Source of the DNA: Armadillidium nasatum
Lineage: Eukaryota; Arthropoda; Malacostraca; Isopoda; Armadillidiidae
Direction of reading: 5' to 3'
Length of the DNA stretch: 37,500 nt
NCBI GenBank assembly: GCA_009176605.1
Contig: SEYY01000212.1
Location: 90,570-128,069 of the forward strand
Shown piece after piece: positions 1 to 13,859 of this stretch. How positions within the stretch are numbered: position 1 is the stretch's first letter; each line of letters starts with the position of its first letter. The translations under genes were made by a program, and so were the position numbers. The notes beneath the pieces were generated by a model. It did no database searches and was not told where the DNA came from. It saw only the letters and a program-made list of their open reading frames with translations.

Positions 1-129
1 TAGGGAAAGTGCAAATATTTGCAAATAAATTAAAAAAAAAAAATTTTGTTTTGTTCGACAACTTGCACACTTTTAAACGCTTGTTTTAGCTTACACACTT
101 TTAAACGCCAGGTATCAGGTCACATCATC

Positions 130-789
<660 letters not shown>

Positions 790-914
790 ATTAAACGATA
801 TTTTTAAAACCGATATATCGATATTTTTTATCGATAGTATCGAGGGCAATTTGATATTTTAAAAAATTATCGATAATCGATATATCGATATTTTTTTAAA
901 TATCAGCATCCCTA
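790..914. mobile_element. Right half of a hAT-like MITE
   Basis: The sequence is rich in TATCGATA and CGATATATCG and ends in ATATCAGCATCCCTA. It closely matches the right half of the element at 25622-26085, which also carries a TA array in its middle. Here only the right half is seen, with the TA array at 197-789 in front of it. Confidence 0.55.
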
Positions 915-1660
915 TATTATCATAGAATGATACAAATATTTACAAAAGAAGATGAAGAACAAAATAGGTATGCCGATGAATTTTTTATAAATACATTTTT
1001 TTTTAATATAGAAGAGAAAAAGAATAGTTAATTTTCTTTTTTTTATATGAAATATTTTTGGTGCCAATAATATGGATTCCTTATTGTCATAAAATTTTAA
1101 TGTTGATCTTAATTGCTAACTAATACTTTTATTATTCTTTATTATTAGCTGCATCAGTATTAGAGAGAAAATTAAAAAATTTTTTTTTTTCTAAAATTCT
1201 ACACATTAGAATGAGAGAAGAGAAGAAAAGGTAGGGCTACGAGATCATCTTCCTAAGATTGTTTAGTTCATGCTTGAAAAATGAAATTGTCCAAAGTTAA
1301 AAGAAAAAATGTTTTTCCAATATATTTCAGTATTTACTAAAAGTAAATTTAAGAAGTTTAATAAAAAAATTTTAAAATGTGGTTAAGCAACACATCTTTT
1401 GGTATTTCATACATTCGGCAGTTAAATGAACAATTAAACATTAAAAGGAAAAAATTATATTGGATATAGTTATCTTTTGGTCAAAATTAATGATGGTGGC
1501 TATTTTGTCGCAGTCAGGACAAATGAAGAATAGTTCTTTGCATGGTTATAGAGGCTGGGAACCCTTTATAACCAGTTTTTGTCTTTTCCCATGTATGGTT
1601 GCAGGAATATGAATAATTTCTGTAGCTCTCACCACCCTGTATCATGCGGGATGTGGTGTA

Positions 1661-1664
<4 letters not shown>
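915..1664. other. AT-rich sequence without a recognised gene
   Basis: No supported open frame, RNA gene or known repeat is visible. The last ~170 bases (from about 1496) are less AT-rich and run straight into a TA array after GGGATGTGGTGTAAGA. That resembles the LINE tails elsewhere in this window, but no coding remnant supports a LINE call. Confidence 0.4.

Positions 1665-1743
<79 letters not shown>
1665..1743. repeat. (TA)n microsatellite
   Basis: An uninterrupted run of about 39 TA units. Confidence 0.97.
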
Positions 1744-1745
<2 letters not shown>

Positions 1746-2146
1746 TTTTATTTTTTCATAATTGTATTTAGCAACCTTGTTGAAAAGACGGTCAAAGGAT
1801 AATACATCATTGAACATGATAATGAGTCTGTTCTTCAGATGATATTTTAACACCATATTGAAAAAAATTAGTTTTAAATCATTTGAATTATTTAAATTTT
1901 TATTTTTTAAGGGTTTTTTAATTTTTTTCTTACAAAATTGTCATTCGTCAATTAATCATAGAAAAAAAAAATTTATATTTCATTTACGTAGTTAGGCTAA
2001 GTAGGAAAACAAAAAATTCAGGCTTACATCTTTAAAAAATGATCAAAAATAGATGCAATAAGAAACTACATGGGCCTATCGAGACTGTCCTATTCAATTT
2101 AAAGTAAATAATTTATCAACCCAATTACCCAAGCAACATGCAAAAT

Positions 2147-2205
2147 ACATATATATATATATACATATATATATAATACATATATAATACATATACATAT
2201 ATAAA
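2147..2205. repeat. Short AT/ACAT-type microsatellite
   Basis: ATAC/ATAT alternating units, less pure than the long TA arrays. The surrounding 1744-2300 shows no gene. Confidence 0.8.
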
Positions 2206-2302
2206 TGAAATTGTTCACTCGGAAAGGTTTGTCTAAAGCTATACCAACAGTATACAATAATTATATAGTGCAAGTTGAGATAATTATTTAGTTTATTTCT
2301 TT

Positions 2303-2375
2303 CTGCACCATCTTGGTGCAGAGGTAACACTGTCTTACCATCCAAATGGTCAGGGTTCAAATCACTGTATAGGGA
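2303..2375 (+). repeat. tRNA-derived SINE head (remnant)
   Basis: A box-A-like stretch TGGTGCAGAGGT (2314-2325) is followed about 29 bases later by a box-B-like GGTTCAAATC (2354-2363). This is the internal RNA polymerase III promoter layout of tRNAs and tRNA-derived SINEs. The acceptor arms do not pair convincingly, so a working tRNA is unlikely. The SINE body downstream was not delimited. Confidence 0.45.
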
Positions 2376-2742
2376 AACCTTAAATTTGTTAATATTTTTA
2401 GTCTGTGCGAGCATTGGCATACTTCAAAAATTTTGTATATGCAATATTGGTCTGCGAATGAGGGGGATAGAAGAATGACCTGTTGTTCTGTGTCAGAGTG
2501 CTGTCAGTATGGACCAACTGGGGCCTCAGCCAACTCCAGCCATTTTTACTGGCCCTGGCCCTAGCAAATAATCAGGGTTGTACCTGCTGGGGCTAATTAC
2601 AAATTATACTTATTTAATGGTGGATAAAATTGAATACAATATAAGGAAATTAAGATTTTAATTCCATTATTCCAGCATTATACATTGGGTGGGGCAAAAT
2701 TGAATGCAACATAAAAGAGGAAACAAATATTCATTTAAATCA

Positions 2743-3203
2743 TTATTCACTATCAGAATTTTCTTGTACTTTTACATCATAAATTTTAGAATTTAGGGAA
2801 GTGAAATGTTCAGGAATAGAGGGCAGTGACGTTGAATATCTTACTGCTCTAAGATTGTATTTAAAAACAGTAAGCATTTCTACATTCTTTGGCAATAGTT
2901 TGATTCTATCTTTTTGAAATGATTTCCCTACTTTGAATTCTCTTTCACTGGTGCTGGAGCTTGCTGGTGTACACAAACATACTCTTGCCAGTGTTTCTAG
3001 TGTGGGGAGATCATTTGTGTTTGCCTTCCAGAAGAACAATAGAGTCATCATTGATAAGTTTGTTTTCATTTTCATGTATTTATTCAGCTCAGTCAGAGCA
3101 TACTCAGTTAAATTCGGACATAGTCCTGTCCTGGCTTCTGAATCATCAGAGTCTGCAAGAACAACATCCCATGAAGATGAGAATCCAGAAGATTTAGGTT
3201 TCT
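2743..3203 (-). pseudogene. hAT transposase C-terminal exon (dimerisation domain)
   Basis: Read on the minus strand from 3203, the frame stays open for about 153 codons. Its C-terminal half shows the hAT dimerisation signature: FWKANTNDLPTLETLAR, then PASSSTSEREF, then RIKLLPKNVEMLTVFKYN. This is the same domain as the C-terminus of the hAT transposase at 32771-33130, but clearly diverged from it. Just before the open stretch the minus strand reads CATTTTCAG followed by AAACC, a good splice acceptor, so this may be the last exon of a hAT-derived gene. The catalytic part was not found nearby. It may be a decaying transposon or a domesticated hAT gene; the open frame alone cannot decide. Confidence 0.6.
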
Positions 3204-3784
3204 GAAAATGTTTAAATTTTTGTTACTTGAAGTATTTAAAACTTAATTTACTATCACTAGTATTTTAATGATGAAACTAGGACTATTAACTATTATTTTT
3301 ACCTCATTAGACCAAAGGACTTGTTTCCTTATTGTCTTCAGTAGGGACTGACTGGGGCTGGAATTTTGCTAGGGTCAACCAAATTTGGCTGGGGCCAAGT
3401 TGCCTAAAATTTGTAAAGAGGTCAAAAGCACTGAAATTTTTGAAAATTGAAATAATATATTTGAAATATATATGGCCTTGTTATTCCTTCTGGAGATTCT
3501 CTCCTCAAAAAAAAGTTATTTGTACTGACTCCTTTATCTTATTTTTATGTTATTAAATCCAATATTAATCCTGGATATAATAAGTGTATCCAAAACTTAC
3601 TTTGGTAGAGGGCTGGGATGTTAATTTTTTTTTTTTCCCCCCTTCAGATGAGATAGTTGATGCAACACCACAATTGGCACATAAACATTAGGAAATTTGC
3701 ATTTTTTCTTTAGAAAATGGTGAAATAATGACATTTGATTGGAGTTCCATGTAGGTGGAAATAAAGAGGTATTAACTTAAATTC
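3204..3784. other. Non-coding stretch upstream of the hAT exon
   Basis: No supported gene. Around 3340-3410 lies GGGACTGACTGGGGCTGG, echoed less exactly near 2505-2530 (GGACCAACTGGGGCC). These could be worn repeats related to the hAT remnant between them, but they are in the same orientation, so they are not a clear terminal inverted repeat pair. Confidence 0.3.
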
Positions 3785-4072
3785 TTGAGTTCCCATCCCG
3801 TGGGACAGTTCTACATGGGCCCTGTTTGTACTCTCTTACTTGCAATAAATAGAAGGCTAGAAACTGCTATCCAAAGGTTAAGAATTGGGCATACAGTTTT
3901 AAATGGTCATCTTCATAGACTTAAATTGACTCAGTCACCACTCTGCCCTTATTGCTCATATCAAAATGGAACTGTGGAACATTTTTTGCTACACTGCCCA
4001 CAATACTTAACCAAGAGAAATTTTCAAAAATTAATTATTAACGCCACTTTGAGACACCCTAACACCTGGTGA
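3785..4072 (+). mobile_element. LINE fragment: 3' end of ORF2 (RNase H / Cys-His tail)
   Basis: The frame encodes IQRLRIGHTVLNGHLHRL, then CPYCSYQNGTVEHFLLHCPQY. This is the typical C-terminal segment of ORF2 in RNase-H-bearing non-LTR retrotransposons (I/Jockey-like), where an RLR.GHT motif precedes a C-x2-C...H-x4-C knuckle. Only this end survives; the endonuclease and reverse transcriptase domains are absent upstream. The start codon is arbitrary. Confidence 0.7.
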
Positions 4073-4176
4073 AAAGAATGTCATTAAGAAAAGCCTGGTT
4101 CCTCATGAAAACGTCCTTTTACCACCTCTTCATATCAAATTGTGACTAATAAAACAATTTTTTAAATCTCTACCAA

Positions 4177-4701
4177 ATGATGGAATGTGTTTCAAGTATC
4201 TATGTTCCAAGTTCCCAAAACTCTCTTGAGGCCAGATTGAAAGAGGGAGTTTTTGTTGAACCAGACATATGTAAACTCTTGTCTGATTACTTGTTTCTAG
4301 AGTTCATGAATGAAACTGAAAGAGAATCATGGGATTCATTTCAAGATGTTATGAATAAGTTTTCGGGAAATAATAAAGATCTGGATTACAAAAACATTGT
4401 AGAACGGATACTAACTGCATTCAAAGCTCAAGGCTGCAACATGAGCTTGAAAATCCAATTTTTACATTCACACATAGACTACTTTCCTGAAAACTTAGGA
4501 GATTACAGTAAGGAGCAGGGAAAAAGATTCCACCGAGGATGTTATGGAAATGGAGGGATGCTACCAGGGAAGATGAGATGTGAATATGATGAGTGATTAC
4601 TGTTGGATGCTTAAAAGGGAAACTGTGAATACTGGAAAACAAAAGCTCACCAGGAGAAGCATGAAAGAGAAGGAACAAAGATTTTACAGACCAACAGAGT
4701 A
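4177..4701 (+). pseudogene. Decayed copy of a repeated, unnamed arthropod protein
   Basis: The first frame (4177-4596) contains NMSLKIQFLHSHIDYFPENL and then GKRFH. After about 4535 the similarity continues one base out of frame (EDVMEMEGCYQGR), passes a TGA where the family has Trp, and goes on through NMMSDYCWMLKRETVNTG to a stop near 4701. I recognise this C-terminal block (FLHSH..FPENLG, ERFHQD, YQGRW, MM.DYCW.LKR) as a sequence found in many copies in arthropod genomes, probably transposon-borne, but I cannot attach an established family name. One +1 shift and one nonsense change make this copy non-functional. Confidence 0.6.
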
Positions 4702-5039
4702 AAGTACTTAACATTTATAGACAACTATGTTTCATGGATAACAAATTTAAATTTGTTTAATTTTAAAATAAAATGATGCTTTTTTTGATTTAGCTGTGTT
4801 GATTCATTACAATCCTATATCCTGTTGCAATAAAACTACATGATTGGAAAAAATAGAGGCCATTTTCAGATTCAGCCCACTAAAATATATAAAATTAAAA
4901 ATAAAAAAAAAAAACTATTCAGGTTTATAAAAATATTTTTTTTGCACATCTTTGTAATTAACTGGACTCCGTAATTACATATGCAAAGTACAATCTATTA
5001 AGCTAAAATATAAACACAAATATGTCAGCTAAGCTGAAA

Positions 5040-5697
5040 ATGTTTAGTAAAATCACTCATACCCAGAAAGATTGTCAAAACACGAATGTTAAAGTGTAAA
5101 ATATTCAAAATGAACACAAGTGTTAAAACTGTAAAATACACTACTTTTAAAAGCATTTTTAAAAATGCTGAATCTCATAAGTAACATATCATGATATAGA
5201 CATGGTTATTGATTTATTAAATTCTTTTTCTTCCTTCAAAGGCTGTGCTTTGCCCTAATATAAGATTCTTAAAACTTAAAAACTTATCCATTAAAGGTAA
5301 TATCTTAATTAAAGTCTAAGCATTTCCAGTAATATTAAAATCCATTTAAAAAACAAATTCCACGATACTATTATTATCAATCCAGAAATATTATTGAGGA
5401 TTTGTTTTAACATGTTATTGTTAAACACAGCTATACTGTAGTAGTTATTAGCATAATTATATAAAAATTGTCAAGAGTGAGTTGTAAAGAATGTTAGATG
5501 CTTTTAGAAGATAATTACTTGAAGCAGTCTTGTTATTTATATATATGTAAAGATGGTTTTTAAAAATAATGCGAAACTAGGATATAAATTTAATATATTT
5601 TAACATTTATTCTGAACTTTGGTTTTGATTTCAATTTTAAATTAATGTTAGAAAAATTTTCTAGACCCTTTTCTCCATTTTCTTTTTCCATTTTCAG
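5040..5697 (+). other. Duplicated upstream block of gene A (5' flank or 5' UTR intron)
   Basis: This stretch aligns closely by eye with the reverse complement of about 23018-23690 upstream of gene B, for example CACTCATACCCAGA and TTATTGATTTATTAAATTC. Part of it also aligns with the sequence upstream of gene C up to about 37345. It ends in a pyrimidine-rich TTTTCCATTTTCAG at 5697, conserved in all three genes, so the ATG exon probably begins at 5698 and a non-coding exon lies farther upstream. No TATA box can be singled out in such AT-rich DNA. Confidence 0.55.
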
Positions 5698-5732
5698 TTT
5701 GTTAAATATTTCTTTTAAAATAAATATTAAAA

Positions 5733-5999
<267 letters not shown>

Positions 6000-6900
6000 G
6001 TCAATCCATTTTTTCCGTACCAAAATAATGGAAGTTGGCCGCTCGATAATTTTAGAAAACTTTTATATTTTGCATGGCGTTAATGTTATCCCTGGGAAGT
6101 TCAAAACCACCATTCGTTTTTGTAGATTTACTCTGGTTGTAACAGGGTGAGCCAAAATGTTAGACCAGGTGGAGCCAAATTTTCACTTAATAGAGGCTAA
6201 CATTTTAAGTAATATCTCCATATTGGTAATTCTTATACCAAATTTCATAGAGATTGATTTGTTAGGGATACTTTAAGGTACATTTGGCCTTTCCTGTTTT
6301 TTTTTGTGAAAATAATATTTCACCATGAAAATGAATCCGAAAAATTGTGTTAAAAATCGAAGAAATTTCCATTTTCATGGGTGTATTATTAAAAGAAGGA
6401 AATAATTTAACGATATAAAATTTGTGTGATGATACATACTAAAGTATGGTTTAACTTAAATCTTATTTGAAGTTGGGTAAATATTTTTAAAACAATTTAC
6501 AGGGTGTTCAAAAATCAATTTTTTTGGAAAATCGGTAACTTTGAACCTTAATATCTCTGGTGGGGTAAGTGCTAAAAATCTGAAATTTTCACACATTATA
6601 CTACTACCATAGATGTTCCTTGACCTGCAATATTAAACTTTGGTACTTGCTTATTTTAAGAAATACAGCCATTCAAAAATGCTCAAAAAAAAAAAAAATT
6701 TTTTTTAAAGTTGTGTTATGATACCTATAATTATAGTTATTATAGTTCAAGACAATACATAGACAAATGAAATAGTGTGGCATCAAGGAGAAATGAAAAC
6801 AAAGTTAAAAAAAATTTAATTATAAGGTTAATATACATAAGAATGTACCATTATATCTACTTTAAATGACAAAATTAACTCAATAACTTTTAAAAAGTTG

Positions 6901-7007
<107 letters not shown>

Positions 7008-7059
7008 AAGGTATGATTATAAAAAAAAAAAAACTTTAAATGCAAAATAAAATTGAGCG

Positions 7060-7860
<801 letters not shown>

Positions 7861-7887
7861 TTTTTGGTGATGGCAAATGTTAACAAA

Positions 7888-8011
<124 letters not shown>

Positions 8012-8896
8012 ACTTTTTAAAAGTTATTGAGTTAATTTTGTCATTTAAAGTAGATGTAATGGTACATTCTTATGTATATTAACCTTATAATTAAGTTTTT
8101 TTTAACTTTGTTTTCATTTCTCCTTGATGCCACACTATTTCATTTGTCTATGTATTGTCTTGAACTATAATAACTATAATTATAGGTATCATAACACAAC
8201 TTTAAAAAAAATTTTTTTTTTGAGCATTTTTGAATGGCTGTATTTCTTAAAATAAGCAAGTACCAAAGTTTATATTGCAGGTCAAGGAACATCTATGGTA
8301 GTAGTATAATGTGTGAAAATTTCAGATTTTTAGCACTTACCCCACCAGAGATATTAAGGTTCAAAGTTACCGATTTTCCAAAAAATTGATTTTTGAACAC
8401 CCTGTAAATTTTTTTAAAAATATTTACCCAACTTCAAATAAGATTTAAGTTAAACCATACTTTAGTATGTATCATCACACAAAATTTTATATCGTTAAAT
8501 TATTTCCTTCTTTTAATAATACACCCATGAAAATGGAAATTTCTTCGATTTTTAACACAATTTTTCGGATTCATTTTCATGGTGAAATATTATTTTCACA
8601 AAAAAAAACAGGAAAGGCCAAATGTACCTTAAAGTATCCCTAACAAATCAATCTCTATGAAATTTGGTATAAGAATTACCAATATGGAGATATTACTTAA
8701 AATGTTAGCCTCTATTAAGTGAAAATTTGGCTCCACCTGGTCTAACATTTTGGCTCACCCTGTTACAACCAGAGTAAATCTACAAAAACGAATGGTGGTT
8801 TTGAACTTCCCAGGGATAACATTAACGCCATGCAAAATATGAAAGTTTTCTAAAATTATCGAGCGGCCATCATCGGTACGGAAAAAATGGATTGAC

Positions 8897-9918
<1,022 letters not shown>

Positions 9919-10116
9919 AACTTTTCTGGCAGCGAGGCAAACTTCTCATTTGTAGGTGTTAAAATTGAAGAGTTAGATGAAAAGGAATCTATAAAGTCAG
10001 AGTTGACAGAATCAGTGAAGGAATCTATTTTAGATGAAGAACCGGTTAGGAATGATGTCACAAAATCTAAAAATCTGACAGTGTTTGAGATGGAATCTAG
10101 TTCTCAACTCTTAAAG
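9919..10116 (+). CDS. Zinc-finger gene A, coding exon 2
   Basis: A 198-base exon of 66 codons, phase 0 at both ends, between TTCTTATTTCAG and AAAG/GTACTT. It starts NFSGSEANFSFVGVKIEELD and ends SSSQLLK. The composition is strongly acidic and Lys/Ser-rich, probably disordered, with a psi-K-x-E motif (VKIE). Genes B and C have nearly the same exon at 22098-22298 and 35823-36020 with the same splice sites, which is the main evidence that it is real. It presumably links the N-terminal peptide to the finger array; no known domain is recognised. Confidence 0.75.
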
Positions 10117-10237
10117 GTACTTAACTTTAATTAAAATCTGTTATCACTTTTTTACTACATTGTAAATAAGTTTTTAATTCAGTGGGAAATGTCTTTTCAT
10201 TATTATTATGATTTTGAGTAAATTATATATATATTAC

Positions 10238-10405
10238 CTCTGGTGGGCAAAGGCCAAAGGTCTACCAGGTTACCACCAGAGTTAGGGAGCACTCCAGAAA
10301 TTAGGTCAATTTAAAAGGCCGACATGTCCCGATACACGGCGTTTAAAGGTGTGTAAGTCATAGGAAGTTGGAAAAATAGAGGAAGGGTGTGTGTTTCAGA
10401 CACTT
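10238..10405 (-). mobile_element. LINE 3' tail, inverted, in intron 2 of gene A
   Basis: In reverse complement this matches 9250-9403. It begins CCTCTGGTGGGCAAAGGCC beside a short TATATATATA (10223-10235) and continues through the equivalents of GACATGT, GTAAGTCATA and GGAAGTTGG. It sits at the point where the intron 2 sequence shared with genes B and C stops (TTTTGAGTAAAT). Confidence 0.6.
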
Positions 10406-10639
10406 AGTTTGGTGAAAAAAAAACAAAAAACAAAAAAAAACCTTGATCTCTTCAGTTTTCATGAAAATTGCCATACTTACAGATGTTGTTGAGAAAATGA
10501 GAATGGTCTTTATCCCAAGTTCATATCTCAAACGGTTCCGGAGATACAAGTCACGGAACTTTGACAAAAAAGTTCATTTTTGAGAGTTGGAGACAAAAAC
10601 TTTGAAATTAAATATTTTAGTTTCTGCTTTGGCCGCTAG

Positions 10640-10870
10640 GTAGAAGGCATTGCAATAGCTAAGCATTCTTCTAACAACATATTATATAGTGTCTAGGTGT
10701 GAGCTTCTAAAGACTGCTTAGCTGAAGGGATTGCAAAAACTAGGCATATTTCAGATACCAGACTATATAGTGACGGAGTGATGCGACGAGAGAGAAGAGG
10801 CCTCTCTGCAGAAGATATTGCAAAACAAAGCTCTTCTGACACCAGACTAAAAAGAGAAACTATACGAGGA
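10640..10870. repeat. Three diverged tandem units of about 80-87 bases
   Basis: The core GCATTGCAATAGCTAAGCAT near 10647 recurs as GGATTGCAAAAACTAGGCAT near 10728 and ATATTGCAAAACAAAGCTC near 10815. Each is followed about 20 bases later by variants of ACACCAGACTATATAGTG. The units are too diverged to be a recent satellite. No coding is seen. Confidence 0.45.
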
Positions 10871-11793
<923 letters not shown>

Positions 11794-11805
11794 TTTTTTA
11801 TACAG

Positions 11806-12673
11806 AATCTCAACGATGCTGGTGAAATTGAAAAGGATTCTAAAGCGAAAAATCCTTCAAGAAGCAAAGACGAAATGTCAGCAACGCTTGATGAAAACAT
11901 TAGAGAAAGTCATGTGAAAAACCTTGGTTGCAGATTTTGTAATTTTAGTTTTAAAAGCAAAGATGAATTGAAAAATCATTTAAAGACGCATGACAAAAGG
12001 TTTAAATGTCCTCACTGCAGTTATGAATGTAATTTAAAATATATGTTGGTACGTCATTTGGTAATTCACGACAATATAAAATTATTTAAATGTGACCATT
12101 GCAGTTATGAAGGTGTTTGTAAAGATTACTTAAAAAGACACCTGCTTATTCATGAGAACGCGAAATTATTTAAATGTTGCGAGTGTAGCTACGAATGTAA
12201 TCGGAAAGAAGTGCTTAAAAGACACATGCTTACACATGGCGATAAAAAATTATTTAAATGTATCGAATGTAACTTTAAATGTAATCGGAAAGAAAACTTA
12301 AAAAGGACATTTGCTTAAACATGGCGATAAAAAGTCATTTAAATGCTGTGACTGTTCCTATGAATGTAAACGGCAAGAAGAGCTTAAAAGGCACATGCTT
12401 GTACATGACGATAAAAAATTATTTAAATGTTCTGTGTGCAACGTTGAATGTAATCGGAAAGAAAACTTAAAAAGGCACTTGCTTACACACACAGATAAAA
12501 AATTATTTAAATGTGTACATTGCAGTTATGAATGTAATCAGAAAGGTAATTTAAAACTCCATTTGCTAAACCATGAAAATAAAAAGTTATTCAAATGTTG
12601 TACGTGCAGTTACGAATGTAATAAGAAAACTAGCTTAAAAATACATATACTTAATAAACATGGAATTATGTAG
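11806..12673 (+). CDS. Zinc-finger gene A, exon 3: nine C2H2 fingers, one frameshift
   Basis: Begins after ATACAG with [16 protein letters not shown] and a short leader ([17 protein letters not shown]), then nine C-x2-C-x12-H-x3-H fingers, and ends NKHGIM before a stop. Most fingers read [15 protein letters not shown] with linkers such as GDKKLFK in place of TGEKPF/Y. The aromatic residue normally found four positions after the second Cys is a Cys in most fingers. One extra A at 12307 breaks finger 5 and gives TAA at 12316; without it the exon is exactly 288 codons. Such proteins bind DNA in the nucleus; the target is unknown. The break is either a recent pseudogene lesion or a sequence error. 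Exons 1-3 together give 380 residues. Confidence 0.8.
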
Positions 12674-12789
12674 TAACAGCATTAGTGGATGGAAAATGGC
12701 ATAGCAGACGTACTTAGTAACTAAAGAACAACTGATGACCTATAAACAATTAGAAAATATTATACTTTAAAATAATAGAAGTTGAAAAA

Positions 12790-12995
12790 ATTTAGGTATA
12801 GCATGTATTGATTGATTCCCAGTAGACTTGTTCCTTCATTATTTGCTGAAAGAAAATTGAACATCAATAAAGTAAAAGGGTTAACCCCGAGGTTCCTGAA
12901 ATTGGTGATTAATGAAAGGAAAATTGATATGAAAGATTGTTCGGACGAGCTACTCTTCTGACGAATTTTATATATTAATTCAGACATTTTTGGGC
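12790..12995 (+). other. 3' flank of gene A, shared with gene C
   Basis: This stretch is matched in reverse complement by about 28430-28620 downstream of gene C, for example GGTTAACCCCGAGG against CTGGGTTTTAACCC, and TGTTCGGACGAGCTACTCTT. It includes an AATAAA at 12866-12871, about 190 bases after the stop codon, a plausible poly(A) signal. Confidence 0.5.
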
Positions 12996-13009
12996 CCATA
13001 ACTTGTTGG

Positions 13010-13556
13010 TGTTACGGAATTATTTGTGGAGAACAGAGGGAGGAGGTTGCAATTCTGTGAACTTACGATCGTCCTTAAGATTGATCCTCTAAGTAACTAA
13101 CGGATTCACCTGATCGTCCTTTCGACTGATTCTTTACTGCTGCTTATCCAGTTAATTACTAAGTATTCCAAATCGCTTGAAATCCTTCTTTCTCGTCCGT
13201 AGGGTTTTCTATGTGGTAACTACTGTTGTCTAGGGTTTATGAATTATACTTTCCTTAAATGGTTAGGCAGTTGTATTTTCTTAGGATGTCTACAATATGA
13301 CTCTCTCTTAAGAGATTTAATAGATATATCTCATTCCAAGTCTACAATTTGACACCTGTTTAAATAATAATTTTAACATTAAAAAAAAAATATTACAAAT
13401 TATAAAAATATAAATAATTCTTATATATATAAAAAAATCTATTCATATTTTAAATACAATTGTACATATAAGATATAAATAAAATACACAATAAAAATAT
13501 AATAAAAGCATCATTTCCATGCTTCTCAATTTTCAAAAATTATTGAGAACGCTACA
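13010..13556. mobile_element. Solo LTR with 5-bp target site duplication
   Basis: The element starts TGTTACGG and ends CGCTACA, the TG...CA ends of a long terminal repeat with a short imperfect terminal inverted repeat. It is flanked on both sides by GTTGG (13005-13009 and 13557-13561), a 5-bp duplication as made by Gypsy- or BEL/Pao-type integrases. AT-rich AATAAA-like motifs lie in the last 150 bases. No internal retrotransposon sequence adjoins it, so it is probably a solo LTR left by recombination. Confidence 0.65.
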
Positions 13557-13561
13557 GTTGG

Positions 13562-13859
13562 CATATTATTTGGCAAGATGATAGAAATATAAACATGAAT
13601 ATTAGTATTACATAGATGAGGGCACTGACAAACCACTACTCTTACTTAGGCCTTTATTTACAAGTATATATTACATGGTACAACTGCACCATATAACACC
13701 CGAGAAAGAAAGATAAATTTACCTTGCAGAGTGCAGTGGTCATGGGACTGCAGAGGCTTTTAGACCATGATTAGAGACAACTTCAGGAAAGCTATTTGCA
13801 AGTGCTTCATGGAGAAGTTTGTATATCCAGGGAAGAAACTTCAAGCCACACATATAAAA
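13562..13859. other. Intergenic stretch without a recognised element
   Basis: No gene or repeat could be supported here. It leads into the minus-strand LINE remnant. Confidence 0.3.

Noticed and set aside
2303-2375. A functional tRNA gene
   Set aside because: Box A and box B are present, but the acceptor and anticodon stems do not form a convincing cloverleaf; a SINE remnant fits better.
12300-12320. Programmed ribosomal frameshifting in the finger exon
   Set aside because: The breaks differ in place and context between genes A, B and C, with no shared slippery site or stimulatory structure.
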